Positions 1 to 7,753 of a stretch of 10,220 bases of DNA are shown piece by piece. Below the pieces are notes generated by a model. It did not search any database and was not told the origin of the DNA. It saw nothing but the letters and a program-made list of their open reading frames with translations. The translations under genes and the position numbers were made by a program. Source of the DNA: JAADHU01 sp964446495 (lineage in GTDB: Bacteria; Pseudomonadota; Gammaproteobacteria; Steroidobacterales; Woeseiaceae); NCBI GenBank assembly GCA_964446495.1, contig CAYUOY010000143.1:1-10220 (forward strand), written 5' to 3'. The stretch's first letter is position 1; every line of letters begins with the position of its first letter.

Positions 1-2388
1 GCCGTCGAGAGCATGGCGAACGCCGTTCGCAAGATCACCATCGAACGCGGTGACGATGTACGGGATTTCACGCTGTGCTGTTTCGGCGGCGCCGGCGGGC
101 AGCATGCCTGCAGAGTAGCCGATGTCCTCGACATTCGTCAGGTCTGGCTGCACCCGCTGGCCGGCGTTTTGTCGGCTTACGGCATGGGGCTTGCCAACCT
201 GCGTATTGAGCGCCAGCAATCAGCCGATGTTCCTCTCAACGATGCGGAAATTCGGAAACTTGGAGGCGCGATCGCCGCATTGCGAAGCTCCTGCGATGAA
301 GAATTGTCCGAGCAGAATGTACGACCGGAGAACCGACAGTTTCTGCTGCAGTTCGGTATCCGCGTACCCGGCTCAGACACTATTCTGACGGTCGACGCCG
401 GCACAGCTATCGATGTCCAGCGTGATTTTTCCGTGGCCTGGCAGCGCCGGTTCGGGGCCAGCCATAGCGGCGATGATTTGCTTATTGCGACGCTGCGTAT
501 TGCTGCAACCGGAGCGGAAGAAGCTTTCAGCGAACCACGAATCGATGCCATTCCTTTGTCCAGCGCAGCCGAAATGACACCGATGTGGGTTGATGATGAA
601 TGGTGCGAGGTGCCCGTCTATTTCCGCGATCAACTTGGCGCCGGCACAACGCTCAGCGGTCCCGCAATGCTGGTTGAGCAGAACGCGACAACCATTATCG
701 ATGCCCACTGGTCAGGAACAATTGGCAACACCGGTCACTTGTTACTTGAAAAGCAAGCTACCGTAGCGATTACAGAGAGTGCGAGGACACTCGAATCGCG
801 ACCTGACCCGGTCCGGCTCGAAGTGTTCAATCGCCTGTTCATGCACATCGCAGAGCAAATGGGCGTCGTACTGCAAAACACCGCATTGTCCGTGAACATC
901 CGTGAACGCCTCGATTTTTCGTGCGCGCTGTTTGACCAGCACGGGCAACTCATTTCCAATGCACCGCATATGCCGGTACATCTCGGCTCGATGGGCGAGA
1001 GCGTCAGAAGCGTGATTGCTGCAAGTGGTGCCGAGTTGAGAGACGGTGATGCCATCATGCTGAACTCACCGTATGGCGGTGGCACGCATCTTCCCGACAT
1101 CACCGTGGTTACGCCATGGTTCGCCGGACTCGACCGACCGCAGTTTTATCTCGCCTCCCGTGCACACCATGCCGACATCGGTGGAGTATCGCCTGGTTCC
1201 ATGCCCTCCAACAGCACACATATTGATCAGGAGGGAGTGTTGATAGAGCACTTTTTTCTGGTCCGCGACGGCCGTTTCCAACGGCAGGCGGTTCACGACT
1301 TGCTCATGCAGGCGAAATTCCCGGCAAGAAACCCGGCGCAAAATATCGCTGACCTCAAAGCACAGCTAGCAGCCAATCAACAGGGCATCCGGCAGCTCGA
1401 AAAAGCCACGGATCGATACAGCCTTCCGCTGGTGCAAAAGTATCTCGGCTTTGTTCGCGAAAACGCGGCCTCAAGCGTCCGTCGCCTGCTCGGCACGCTG
1501 CAGTCCGGTTCATTCTCCTATGCGCTCGACTCGGGAGAAAAGATTGCAGTCAACATCTCACTGGATTCTGCTGCGCAGCGAGCCCACATCGACTTCACTG
1601 GCACCTCACCGCAGTCCGGCAGCAATTTCAATGCGCCGGAGGCCGTGACCCGTGCGGCCGTTCTATATGTCTTCCGCAGCCTGATCAGGGAAGACATTCC
1701 GCTCAATGAAGGGTGCCTGGACCCGCTGAAGATCACAATCCCGAAAAAGAGCCTTTTGAGCCCCGGCTACCCGGCCGCCGTAGTGGCTGGCAATGTCGAA
1801 ACATCCCAATGCGTAACGGACGCGCTGTTTGGCGCACTGGACGCGCTGGCGGCGTCGCAAGGCACGATGAACAACCTGAGTTTCGGCAACGACCATTTTC
1901 AATATTACGAGACCATCGCAGGAGGCGCAGGTGCCGGCCCCGGCTGGCACGGGGCGGACGCCGTCCAGACACACATGACCAATTCGCGCATGACCGACCC
2001 GGAAGTCATCGAAGCGACCTACCCGGTGCGACTGGAGTCCTTCGTCATAAGAGCCGATTCCGGCGGCGCGGGTGAGTGGCATGGCGGAAATGGCACGGTC
2101 CGCAAGATTTGCTTCCTGGAGTCCGTTGAGGCATCGATTTTGTCGAATCATCGCACTGTCGCGCCGTTCGGGCTGTCCGGTGGAGCAGCAGGCAAGACCG
2201 GCCGGAACCAGTTGTTACGAGCCTCCGGAGAAATCGAAAATCTGGCGGCAACCGCGACGGTTCACTTAACCGCTGGCGATTGTCTCGTTATTGAAACGCC
2301 GGGAGGTGGTGGTTTTGGCCAGCCACCGGGACGGGCGCGAAAGCCGTCGTTGCGACACGGCAACCGGAAGCGGATTGATGCAGGGTAA
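1..2388 (+). CDS. 5-oxoprolinase-type hydantoinase, fused HyuA (C-terminal part) and HyuB; 5' end outside window
   Basis: The frame is open from the first base, so the gene is truncated at its 5' end by the window; 795 codons are visible. Residues counted from base 1 show the end of a HyuA domain (FGGAGGQHA at about 28-36, then HPLAGVLSAYGMG) to about residue 265. A HyuB domain follows from about residue 270, with ERLDFSCALFD, HMPVHLGSM, SPYGGGTHLPDI and HHADIGG. THMTNSRMTDPE at about 657-668 and the final ETPGGGGFG are typical of ATP-dependent 5-oxoprolinases (fused proteins of roughly 1200 residues or more), which open 5-oxo-L-proline to glutamate in the cytoplasm. Separate HyuA/HyuB proteins act on hydantoins or ketones, but the fusion and these motifs favour oxoprolinase; the substrate remains inferred. 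About 25 residues follow GGGGFG. They are basic, do not look conserved, and lie inside the overlap with the convergent sheath gene. Confidence 0.9.
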   Translation, partial: AVESMANAVRKITIERGDDVRDFTLCCFGGAGGQHACRVADVLDIRQVWLHPLAGVLSAYGMGLANLRIERQQSADVPLNDAEIRKLGGAIAALRSSCDEELSEQNVRPENRQFLLQFGIRVPGSDTILTVDAGTAIDVQRDFSVAWQRRFGASHSGDDLLIATLRIAATGAEEAFSEPRIDAIPLSSAAEMTPMWVDDEWCEVPVYFRDQLGAGTTLSGPAMLVEQNATTIIDAHWSGTIGNTGHLLLEKQATVAITESARTLESRPDPVRLEVFNRLFMHIAEQMGVVLQNTALSVNIRERLDFSCALFDQHGQLISNAPHMPVHLGSMGESVRSVIAASGAELRDGDAIMLNSPYGGGTHLPDITVVTPWFAGLDRPQFYLASRAHHADIGGVSPGSMPSNSTHIDQEGVLIEHFFLVRDGRFQRQAVHDLLMQAKFPARNPAQNIADLKAQLAANQQGIRQLEKATDRYSLPLVQKYLGFVRENAASSVRRLLGTLQSGSFSYALDSGEKIAVNISLDSAAQRAHIDFTGTSPQSGSNFNAPEAVTRAAVLYVFRSLIREDIPLNEGCLDPLKITIPKKSLLSPGYPAAVVAGNVETSQCVTDALFGALDALAASQGTMNNLSFGNDHFQYYETIAGGAGAGPGWHGADAVQTHMTNSRMTDPEVIEATYPVRLESFVIRADSGGAGEWHGGNGTVRKICFLESVEASILSNHRTVAPFGLSGGAAGKTGRNQLLRASGEIENLAATATVHLTAGDCLVIETPGGGGFGQPPGRARKPSLRHGNRKRIDAG

Positions 2389-3865
2389 GCGATACCGGTT
2401 CATCGCAATTGTCGGGTTGAAAACACAACAGGACCGTCATGCCACGTTGCGGATCCGTCACCTCCGAGGGCAGACTTGCGTCACATTGCACCGAGTAATT
2501 CTCCGTTGAAAAAGCGCCCTGGTCAGCCAGCCAGCTAAGGTAGGCATGCACCTGTGACTGAATGCGTTTCGCGGCACGCGGCGCATCGGGCTCGAAAATA
2601 GCCCACCGTGTTGCCCGATCAATGGTGTTGGTGATGGTAAGGCACAGTCGACGTACGGTCAGGCTGGCAAACTTTCTGTCCATCTGACTACCGCGTCCAA
2701 GCGTAACGGAACCACAAAGCGCCGCTTTGCCCGCGTTGTGACCGGCAATGGCATTCAATCCCTCGCGCACCAGCATGGCGCCCTCCTGCAGCGAAAGTTT
2801 CACCGCCGGTTCGAGATGTCGATTGAAACCATAGCCGGGTTGGTCAAGATCATTCCAGGGACCCTGTTGCTCATCAAGCTTTGAGAGCAGACCGGCCAGT
2901 GCACCACCGACAGCCCGCGCTGGGGCGGATGCGTCTGTCCGAGAGTTCATTCTCGGGTAATAGGAGGTGATATTCGGACTCGCGTAGCCCGTATCCCGAA
3001 TGCCCGCCAGGGCATCTGTCACCGATCGCCACTCGGTCGGAGGATCGAGAATCAGCATGGCACCGCGTTTTCGGCAGTATAGTTCCGCCGTCAGTATCAC
3101 CGCTGGCCCGAGATCATGGTCTTTACCGGGCGGCGGAATGTAGAGCAGATCAAAATGTTCCACATCATCCAGCGCGAACATACCCGTACTCTCGATCGCC
3201 GAACCGATGAGGTCGTAGTCAGTCAGCGCCTCACCGTCGGTACCGCGCTGCGCATGACCGATATACTCTGAGGTCTGATTTGAAGCCGGTCCGAGCGTCT
3301 CCAATGGCCGGCCTGGAGGCGTTGGCAGATGCACCTTGATCAGGGTCGACTCAAGTAACACATCCGCAATGAAACGCTGGTCTTCTGCACGACAACTCAG
3401 GCCACGGTATATTTCCTGATCGAGAACCAGGCCACTTTCCGGTGCGATCCGCTGGATGGTCAGGTTGAAGGAGTCTGTGTCCGCGGGGTCGATGCGATCG
3501 TAGTCAACGGCCGCCCGTATCGATTCGGTGGTGCCTGGTTCCAGCGCATGCAAAACCAGGACCCCATGATCCGCGGGAAGACAGATCATGGCGCCGCGCG
3601 CATTATTCGCAACCCGAACCACATAGAGCTGTTTACCGCCGTGCTCAAAAAATTGTTGCACGGCCGGTCCGAGGCTGCTTTGCCGCCACACGCCACCGAA
3701 GCGACGCCGAAACTCAGAAAAACTTCGAACCTGAAGCGGAAGATTCAGGGGACCACGAAGCGCACGACCGATAAATGCGGTCGTGGTGTGTGGTAACACA
3801 TCAATGGGTTGATCCATCGATGTAATTTCAGTGACCGTTATGCCCGGGTCTACACCATCTGACAA
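2288..3865 (-). CDS. Contractile tail sheath protein (phage tail / contractile injection system type), apparently solitary
   Basis: This 525-residue protein resembles tail sheath subunits, which form the contracting outer cylinder of myophage tails, R-type pyocins and extracellular injection systems. The N-terminal arm DPGITVTEI is followed by TTTAFIGRALRGPLN and SFSEFRRRFGG (about 5-58), a standard sheath opening. About 235-310 (LLYIPPPG, AMLILDPPTEW, NITSYYPRM) matches the sheath subtilisin-like domain. About 315-500 matches the C-terminal sheath domain, including DRKFASLTVRRLCL and RATRWAIFEPD. The start is TTG: GGAG lies 6 nt upstream, an in-frame TGA lies 8 codons upstream, and the next Met would cut into the N-terminal arm. 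The frame is intact. There are nine cysteines. Neither flanking gene is phage-related: a divergent PLP enzyme lies upstream and a convergent oxoprolinase overlaps the 3' end by 101 bp. Partners such as a tube protein may be encoded elsewhere, or the gene may be a domesticated remnant. Confidence 0.88.
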   Translation of the reverse strand: MSDGVDPGITVTEITSMDQPIDVLPHTTTAFIGRALRGPLNLPLQVRSFSEFRRRFGGVWRQSSLGPAVQQFFEHGGKQLYVVRVANNARGAMICLPADHGVLVLHALEPGTTESIRAAVDYDRIDPADTDSFNLTIQRIAPESGLVLDQEIYRGLSCRAEDQRFIADVLLESTLIKVHLPTPPGRPLETLGPASNQTSEYIGHAQRGTDGEALTDYDLIGSAIESTGMFALDDVEHFDLLYIPPPGKDHDLGPAVILTAELYCRKRGAMLILDPPTEWRSVTDALAGIRDTGYASPNITSYYPRMNSRTDASAPARAVGGALAGLLSKLDEQQGPWNDLDQPGYGFNRHLEPAVKLSLQEGAMLVREGLNAIAGHNAGKAALCGSVTLGRGSQMDRKFASLTVRRLCLTITNTIDRATRWAIFEPDAPRAAKRIQSQVHAYLSWLADQGAFSTENYSVQCDASLPSEVTDPQRGMTVLLCFQPDNCDEPVSLTLHQSASGCRVATTAFAPVPVAGQNHHLPAFQ

Positions 3866-3871
3866 ACCTAT

Positions 3872-3875
3872 CTCC
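3872..3875 (-). promoter_or_regulatory. Ribosome binding site deciding the TTG start of the sheath gene
   Basis: Read on the minus strand, GGAG is followed by a 6-nt spacer (ATAGGT) and then TTG TCA GAT. No ATG or GTG lies between this site and the in-frame upstream TGA, so this site is the main support for TTG as the start codon. Confidence 0.65.
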
Positions 3876-3910
3876 GCGATTACGAGTCAGATATACGTGG
3901 ACCAAGTCTA

Positions 3911-3916
3911 ATTATA
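3911..3916 (-). promoter_or_regulatory. Candidate -10 box of the sheath gene promoter
   Basis: The minus strand carries a perfect TATAAT here, 45 bp upstream of the TTG start, which would give a leader of about 40 nt. The matching -35 position holds only a weak GAACAA-like sequence at 17-nt spacing, so the promoter is plausible but not secure. The 106-bp region between the divergent sheath and PLP-enzyme genes (3866-3971) shows no convincing plus-strand promoter and no obvious dyad. Confidence 0.35.
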
Positions 3917-3971
3917 GTTAGCCGCAGATGCTATTGTTCCGGGCAAGTATTCTTTCCTGATTTGTGGCGCA

Positions 3972-5036
3972 ATGGTTAATTCGGGACGTTTGGGCGCACG
4001 ATTTCCGGTACTTGGTCGGAAGCTGCGAAAAGTTCGACTCGCCACCCTGCCCACGCCGCTGCGTGAAGCTTGCTATCAGCGACAAGGGCGATCGCATACC
4101 GTCTGGATAAAAGAAGACAACCTGACCGGCAAGCCCTACGGCGGTAACAAAGTCCGCAAACTCGAGTATTTGTTACAACCCGCGATCGAAAAGCATCGTA
4201 CTCGTATTGCAACGTTTGGCGCCGTAGGGTCTCACCACGCGCTCGCGACCGCTTTGTACGCACACCAGCTCGGACTCGATTGCACCGTATTTCTTTCACA
4301 TCAAAGAAGGGTCCGCTCTATCTCGGCAACGTTGCAGACACATCTTCAAATCAATACCGAAATTGTGCGTTATGGCGGCGCCTATTCCGACCGAATCAAT
4401 ACACTCAGAAAATATTTGCGCGACCGAAATGCCTGGGTCGTTCCCGCCGGCGGCTCGTCCTGGCTGGGAACATTAGGCTTTATCGATGCCGGACTGGAAC
4501 TCGCCCGCCAGATCTCCGCCAACGAAGTGCCATCACCCGACCGCATCTATGTCGCCACCGGCACCATGAGCACCGCCGCCGGACTGGCTCTCGGACTCGC
4601 CCTCGCGGGATTATCAATCGACATTCACGCCGTGCGGGTGTCGCATACTTCGATCGCGAACCCCACCGTGCTCAATCGTCTGATGAACAAGACCACGACG
4701 ATGCTGGCGTCTCTTGACGACACATTTCCGGCTGGAATCTCAAGCAATTCGAGCGTCACCCTTCGCCACGAATACTTCGGCGACGGATACGCCCACAGCA
4801 ATCAGTCCATTGATACCGCGATGGCCATCGCTTCTGACCAGTTAGGCCTGGCACTCGAATCAACCTATACCGGCAAAGCCATGGCGGCGATGCTTGACGA
4901 CCTGGATAGCCTGCGTGACACCAGCGCCCGGTATTTGTTCTGGAACACTTGTCATACACAGCCGCTGACCCTTACGACCAGAGAGCCCATTGAAAATGCG
5001 AAACTACCGCCTGAGTTCCTTCGTTATCTGTCCTGA
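3972..5036 (+). CDS. PLP-dependent enzyme, D-cysteine desulfhydrase / ACC deaminase family (fold type II)
   Basis: This is a 354-residue cytoplasmic enzyme. LATLPTPL (23-30), WIKEDNLTGKPYGGNKVRKLE (45-65) and ALESTYTGKAM (294-304) are hallmarks of the family; Lys60 should form the PLP Schiff base. ATGTMSTAAGL (195-205) is the phosphate-binding loop, and YLFWNTCHTQPL (321-332) sits at the end of the active site. Where family members usually read QSNH, this protein reads GSHH (86-89). Position 300 is Thr, where ACC deaminase has Glu, and position 326 is Thr, where ACC deaminase has Leu. Both choices fit D-cysteine desulfhydrase rather than ACC deaminase, but with the altered SNH motif the true substrate is uncertain. 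The ATG at 3972 has no clear Shine-Dalgarno sequence. A TTG six codons further in is an alternative start; about 20 residues precede the conserved region either way. The gene is followed by a 118-bp gap and looks independent of the acylase. Confidence 0.85.
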   Translation: MVNSGRLGARFPVLGRKLRKVRLATLPTPLREACYQRQGRSHTVWIKEDNLTGKPYGGNKVRKLEYLLQPAIEKHRTRIATFGAVGSHHALATALYAHQLGLDCTVFLSHQRRVRSISATLQTHLQINTEIVRYGGAYSDRINTLRKYLRDRNAWVVPAGGSSWLGTLGFIDAGLELARQISANEVPSPDRIYVATGTMSTAAGLALGLALAGLSIDIHAVRVSHTSIANPTVLNRLMNKTTTMLASLDDTFPAGISSNSSVTLRHEYFGDGYAHSNQSIDTAMAIASDQLGLALESTYTGKAMAAMLDDLDSLRDTSARYLFWNTCHTQPLTLTTREPIENAKLPPEFLRYLS

Positions 5037-5143
5037 TCCAACCGCAAGACACCGTAGCAGTGAAACTTGCATAAGCCGTTGATTGGCATGATCGTGCTGG
5101 ACACACGCATCCCGAAAACGATAGATTACGATCACTCATATAT

Positions 5144-5148
5144 AAGGA
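5144..5148 (+). promoter_or_regulatory. Ribosome binding site of the acylase gene
   Basis: AAGGA lies 6 nt before the ATG at 5155 and fixes that start ahead of the signal peptide. The rest of the 118-bp gap (5037-5154) holds no clear terminator or promoter. It contains only a weak inverted repeat, TGATCGT (5089-5095) and ACGATCA (5128-5134), with a 32-nt loop. Confidence 0.6.
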
Positions 5149-5154
5149 TTTCCC

Positions 5155-7452
5155 ATGCCTCTTGCCTTGCGGATGACCCTGGCCCTGTTGGCCATGACAT
5201 TATTCACCGCCTGCTCACCGAACCCGGATGCCGCGGCGCCATCATCGAGCGCGACCTACAATACTGAGATTCGCTGGACCAGTTATGGGATTCCGCACGT
5301 CAAGGCCCACGACTGGGGCAGCCTTGGCTATGGCTTCGCCTATGCGGTCGCAACCGACGCAATCTGCGTCATTGCGAAAGATGTGGCGCTTTCGAACGGC
5401 GAACTATCGATCCACCTTGGCACCGAGAACGGCAACATCGAAAGTGATGTTTTTCATCGTGCCATTATCACGCAGGCACGGCTGCAGCATTTCGGCACCG
5501 GACAATCTGCCAAAATGCAGAATTACGCGGCCGGCTATGCGGCCGGTTACAACCGCTACCTCGAAGATCACATGGGTAACCTGCCTGAATCCTGCCGCAA
5601 TGCGTCCTGGGTTCGACCGATCGACGCCCTGGACGTCGCACGCCTCACAGTCAGTCTGGGCATACGCTACGGCCTCGGTCGCTTCCAGAATGACATGGTT
5701 CGCGCCGTACCACCGGGAACGCCGGTCGCAATGGGCCAGACAGAATTTGCGTTACCACCCGGGTTGGGTAGCAATGCCGTCGCATTGGGCAGGGATGTGA
5801 CCGAAACGGGTCGCGGCATATTGCTAGGAAACCCCCACTACCCCTGGCGAGGTGGGTCGCGTTTTCACATCATTCACATGTCGTTACCAGGTCAACTCGA
5901 TCTAATGGGAGCGAGCCTCTATTCGACCAATTTTATCACGATCGGCTTCAACAAGGACGTTGCCTGGACCCACACCGTTTCAACGGCACTTCGCTTTACG
6001 CTGTATGAGCTATCCCTGAATCCGGATAACCCGATGGAGTATCGCTACGGCGATGAATATCGCACGATTGAAGCGAAATCCATATCCGTTGATGTGGTGA
6101 CTACCGATGGTGAGGCGCAAACGGAGAATCACACCGTCTACATGACACATTACGGTCCACTGCTGGTAAGTGATGCCTTACCGTGGAGCGGCAACAAAGC
6201 CTATGCAATTCGAGACGCCGTACTCGATAACAATGCGGCAACCAATACCTATTCCGCGCTTGGCGTCGCGAAATCCGTCGATGACGTCGAGGCAGCAATC
6301 AGCCAGCAGGGCGTTTACTGGACCAATACCATCGCCGCAGATCGACACGGCAATGCATTCTATGCGGATATTTCGACGACACCGAACGTCGATGCGGAGT
6401 TGCTCGACGATTGTCGCGTATCAGTAGAAGGACTGCCCGGATTTGTCGTCGTCCTTGACGGCTCAAGAGCTTCCTGCGAATGGAAAACAGATTCCCGCAG
6501 CAAGGTGGCCGGAACATTACCGGCTGACGACATGCCAAGGATCAGGCGGGATGATTACGTCACCAATTCCAACGATAGTTATTGGCTGGCAAACCCTGCG
6601 GAACCGCTGGAAGGCTATTCACCCATCATTGGTCCGGAGCGCACCACACGGACGTTGCGAACTCGCGCCGGCTTGGCCTTTGTAGGAGAGCAACTGGACA
6701 AGGGCCGCAAACTGGTTCCTCAAGACCTGCAGGATATACTTTTCAGCCATCGCAATTATGCTGCAGAACAGTTCCTTGACGACGTACTGAAGCTTTGTGG
6801 CAACGGCACGTCGCAGGTCACGCTCGACGATGGCAATGTTGATATAACACCTTCGTGCGATGCATTGCGTGCGTGGGACCGAACGGAAAACATTGACAGT
6901 CGGGGCGCACAAGTCTGGACCGAGTTTTGGCGCACAGCGCGCGCGATCGAAAACCTGTTTGCGGTGCCCTTCGATGCGCATGATCCGGTAAATACACCAC
7001 GCGATATCAATACTCAGAATCCGCTGGTCGTCGCCGCCATCCGAAAAGCGCTGGCAACAGGACAAATCACGCTTCTCGATGCGGGTGTGGCGCTCGATGC
7101 CAAATTGGGCGATATCCAGTTCGCGGAACGAAATGGCAGGAAGATTCCGATTCCCGGCGGTGAGGGATGGGCGGGCATGTTCAGCATGATCGTCGCCCGG
7201 CTGCATCCGGACGTTGGCTATTCTCCGATTCTGCACGGCAATAGTTACATCCAGGTGATTTCCTGGGATGCCGACGGAAACCTGCAACCAAGCGGCATGC
7301 TGACGTACTCGCAATCGCAGGAGTCGGACTCGCCGCACTATTCAGATCTGACTGAATTGTATTCTCAAAAGCAGTGGATCGATTTTCCCTTTACGGAGGA
7401 AGAGATTCTTGCAGACCCAAATCTTACATCGATCACTTTGAGCGGCGAATAG
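5155..7452 (+). CDS. Penicillin acylase / acyl-homoserine-lactone acylase family protein, putative lipoprotein (Ntn hydrolase)
   Basis: This 765-residue exported amidase belongs to the penicillin G acylase/PvdQ superfamily, whose members self-cleave into alpha and beta chains and hydrolyse an amide next to an acyl or phenylacetyl group. The N-terminus has Arg6, a hydrophobic stretch and LFTAC, giving a possible lipidated Cys20; Phe at -3 is not the commonest lipobox residue. The expected cleavage site is PPGLG|SNAVAL, with Ser206 as the N-terminal nucleophile of the beta chain. GNPHYPW (225-231), GFNKDVAWTHT (264-274) and TNSNDSYWLANP (470-481) are family signatures. Asn473 matches the oxyanion-hole Asn of penicillin acylase, at beta position 268, close to PvdQ's 269. 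Near the C-terminus LHGNSYIQV and GMLTYSQS complete the beta chain. AHL-type acylation (quorum quenching) is the best guess, but the acyl substrate cannot be read from sequence. It should act in the periplasm, tethered to a membrane if lipidated. Confidence 0.88.
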   Translation: MPLALRMTLALLAMTLFTACSPNPDAAAPSSSATYNTEIRWTSYGIPHVKAHDWGSLGYGFAYAVATDAICVIAKDVALSNGELSIHLGTENGNIESDVFHRAIITQARLQHFGTGQSAKMQNYAAGYAAGYNRYLEDHMGNLPESCRNASWVRPIDALDVARLTVSLGIRYGLGRFQNDMVRAVPPGTPVAMGQTEFALPPGLGSNAVALGRDVTETGRGILLGNPHYPWRGGSRFHIIHMSLPGQLDLMGASLYSTNFITIGFNKDVAWTHTVSTALRFTLYELSLNPDNPMEYRYGDEYRTIEAKSISVDVVTTDGEAQTENHTVYMTHYGPLLVSDALPWSGNKAYAIRDAVLDNNAATNTYSALGVAKSVDDVEAAISQQGVYWTNTIAADRHGNAFYADISTTPNVDAELLDDCRVSVEGLPGFVVVLDGSRASCEWKTDSRSKVAGTLPADDMPRIRRDDYVTNSNDSYWLANPAEPLEGYSPIIGPERTTRTLRTRAGLAFVGEQLDKGRKLVPQDLQDILFSHRNYAAEQFLDDVLKLCGNGTSQVTLDDGNVDITPSCDALRAWDRTENIDSRGAQVWTEFWRTARAIENLFAVPFDAHDPVNTPRDINTQNPLVVAAIRKALATGQITLLDAGVALDAKLGDIQFAERNGRKIPIPGGEGWAGMFSMIVARLHPDVGYSPILHGNSYIQVISWDADGNLQPSGMLTYSQSQESDSPHYSDLTELYSQKQWIDFPFTEEEILADPNLTSITLSGE

Positions 7453-7565
7453 TCTGAGCAAAATATGAAGACGAAACGGAGGATACTGGCAAATAGCGAC
7501 GGAGTAAGCACCGCAAATCACCGTTGCCGGCAGAATTAAAGTCCTGAATTTACTGGGAATAGTCG

Positions 7566-7593
7566 TTGACTACTCTCTCTGGCGGTATATAAT
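7566..7593 (+). promoter_or_regulatory. Sigma70-type promoter of the cold shock gene
   Basis: TTGACT (7566-7571) and TATAAT (7588-7593) are separated by 16 bp, matching 5/6 and 6/6 consensus bases. Transcription would start near 7600, giving a leader of about 150 nt before the ATG at 7754. Long leaders of this size are known for cspA-type genes, where they fold differently at low temperature. Confidence 0.75.
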
Positions 7594-7704
7594 TCGCGCA
7601 GCTTGAAAGTACTCCTTATATTTATGCACACCATTTCGATGTCTTCAATTTAGTAGCTCGTCCTGATTTTCATAAGTAACAGCATTACATTCCAGCCAAA
7701 AAAG

Positions 7705-7719
7705 GCCTTCGTTGAAGGC
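7705..7719 (+). promoter_or_regulatory. Hairpin in the cold shock leader
   Basis: GCCTTC (7705-7710), a GTT loop and GAAGGC (7714-7719) form a perfect 6-bp stem 34 nt before the start codon. It is followed by TATTATTACTCTT, which is not a proper U-tract, so it is more likely a leader structure than a terminator. Confidence 0.4.
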
Positions 7720-7753
7720 TATTATTACTCTTAAAAATCAATAGGATATACAT

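Larger units (their letters stand above)
7453..7753 (+). other. Intergenic region and cspA-type leader
   Basis: This is a 301-bp non-coding stretch between the acylase and the cold shock gene. Its first about 110 bp hold nothing I recognise; a 24-codon frame at 7465-7539 lacks a ribosome binding site. From 7566 it contains a near-consensus promoter. The rest, about 7600-7753, is an AT-rich leader with one short hairpin at 7705-7719 and AGGA at 7743-7746, 7 nt before the start codon. No intrinsic terminator for the acylase gene is visible. Confidence 0.6.

Noticed and set aside
1663..2151. 162-codon minus-strand open frame inside the oxoprolinase
   Set aside because: It lies opposite a conserved HyuB coding region and shows no family motifs; it is a shadow of the real gene.
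5067..5267. 66-codon plus-strand frame overlapping the start of the acylase
   Set aside because: It overlaps the acylase signal peptide in another frame; the AAGGA site serves the ATG at 5155.
6619..7338. 239-codon minus-strand open frame inside the acylase
   Set aside because: It is antisense to the conserved acylase beta chain and is rich in Arg, His and Cys without recognisable motifs.
7465..7539. 24-codon ATG frame after the acylase gene
   Set aside because: It has no ribosome binding site, no recognisable product, and ends before the cold shock promoter.
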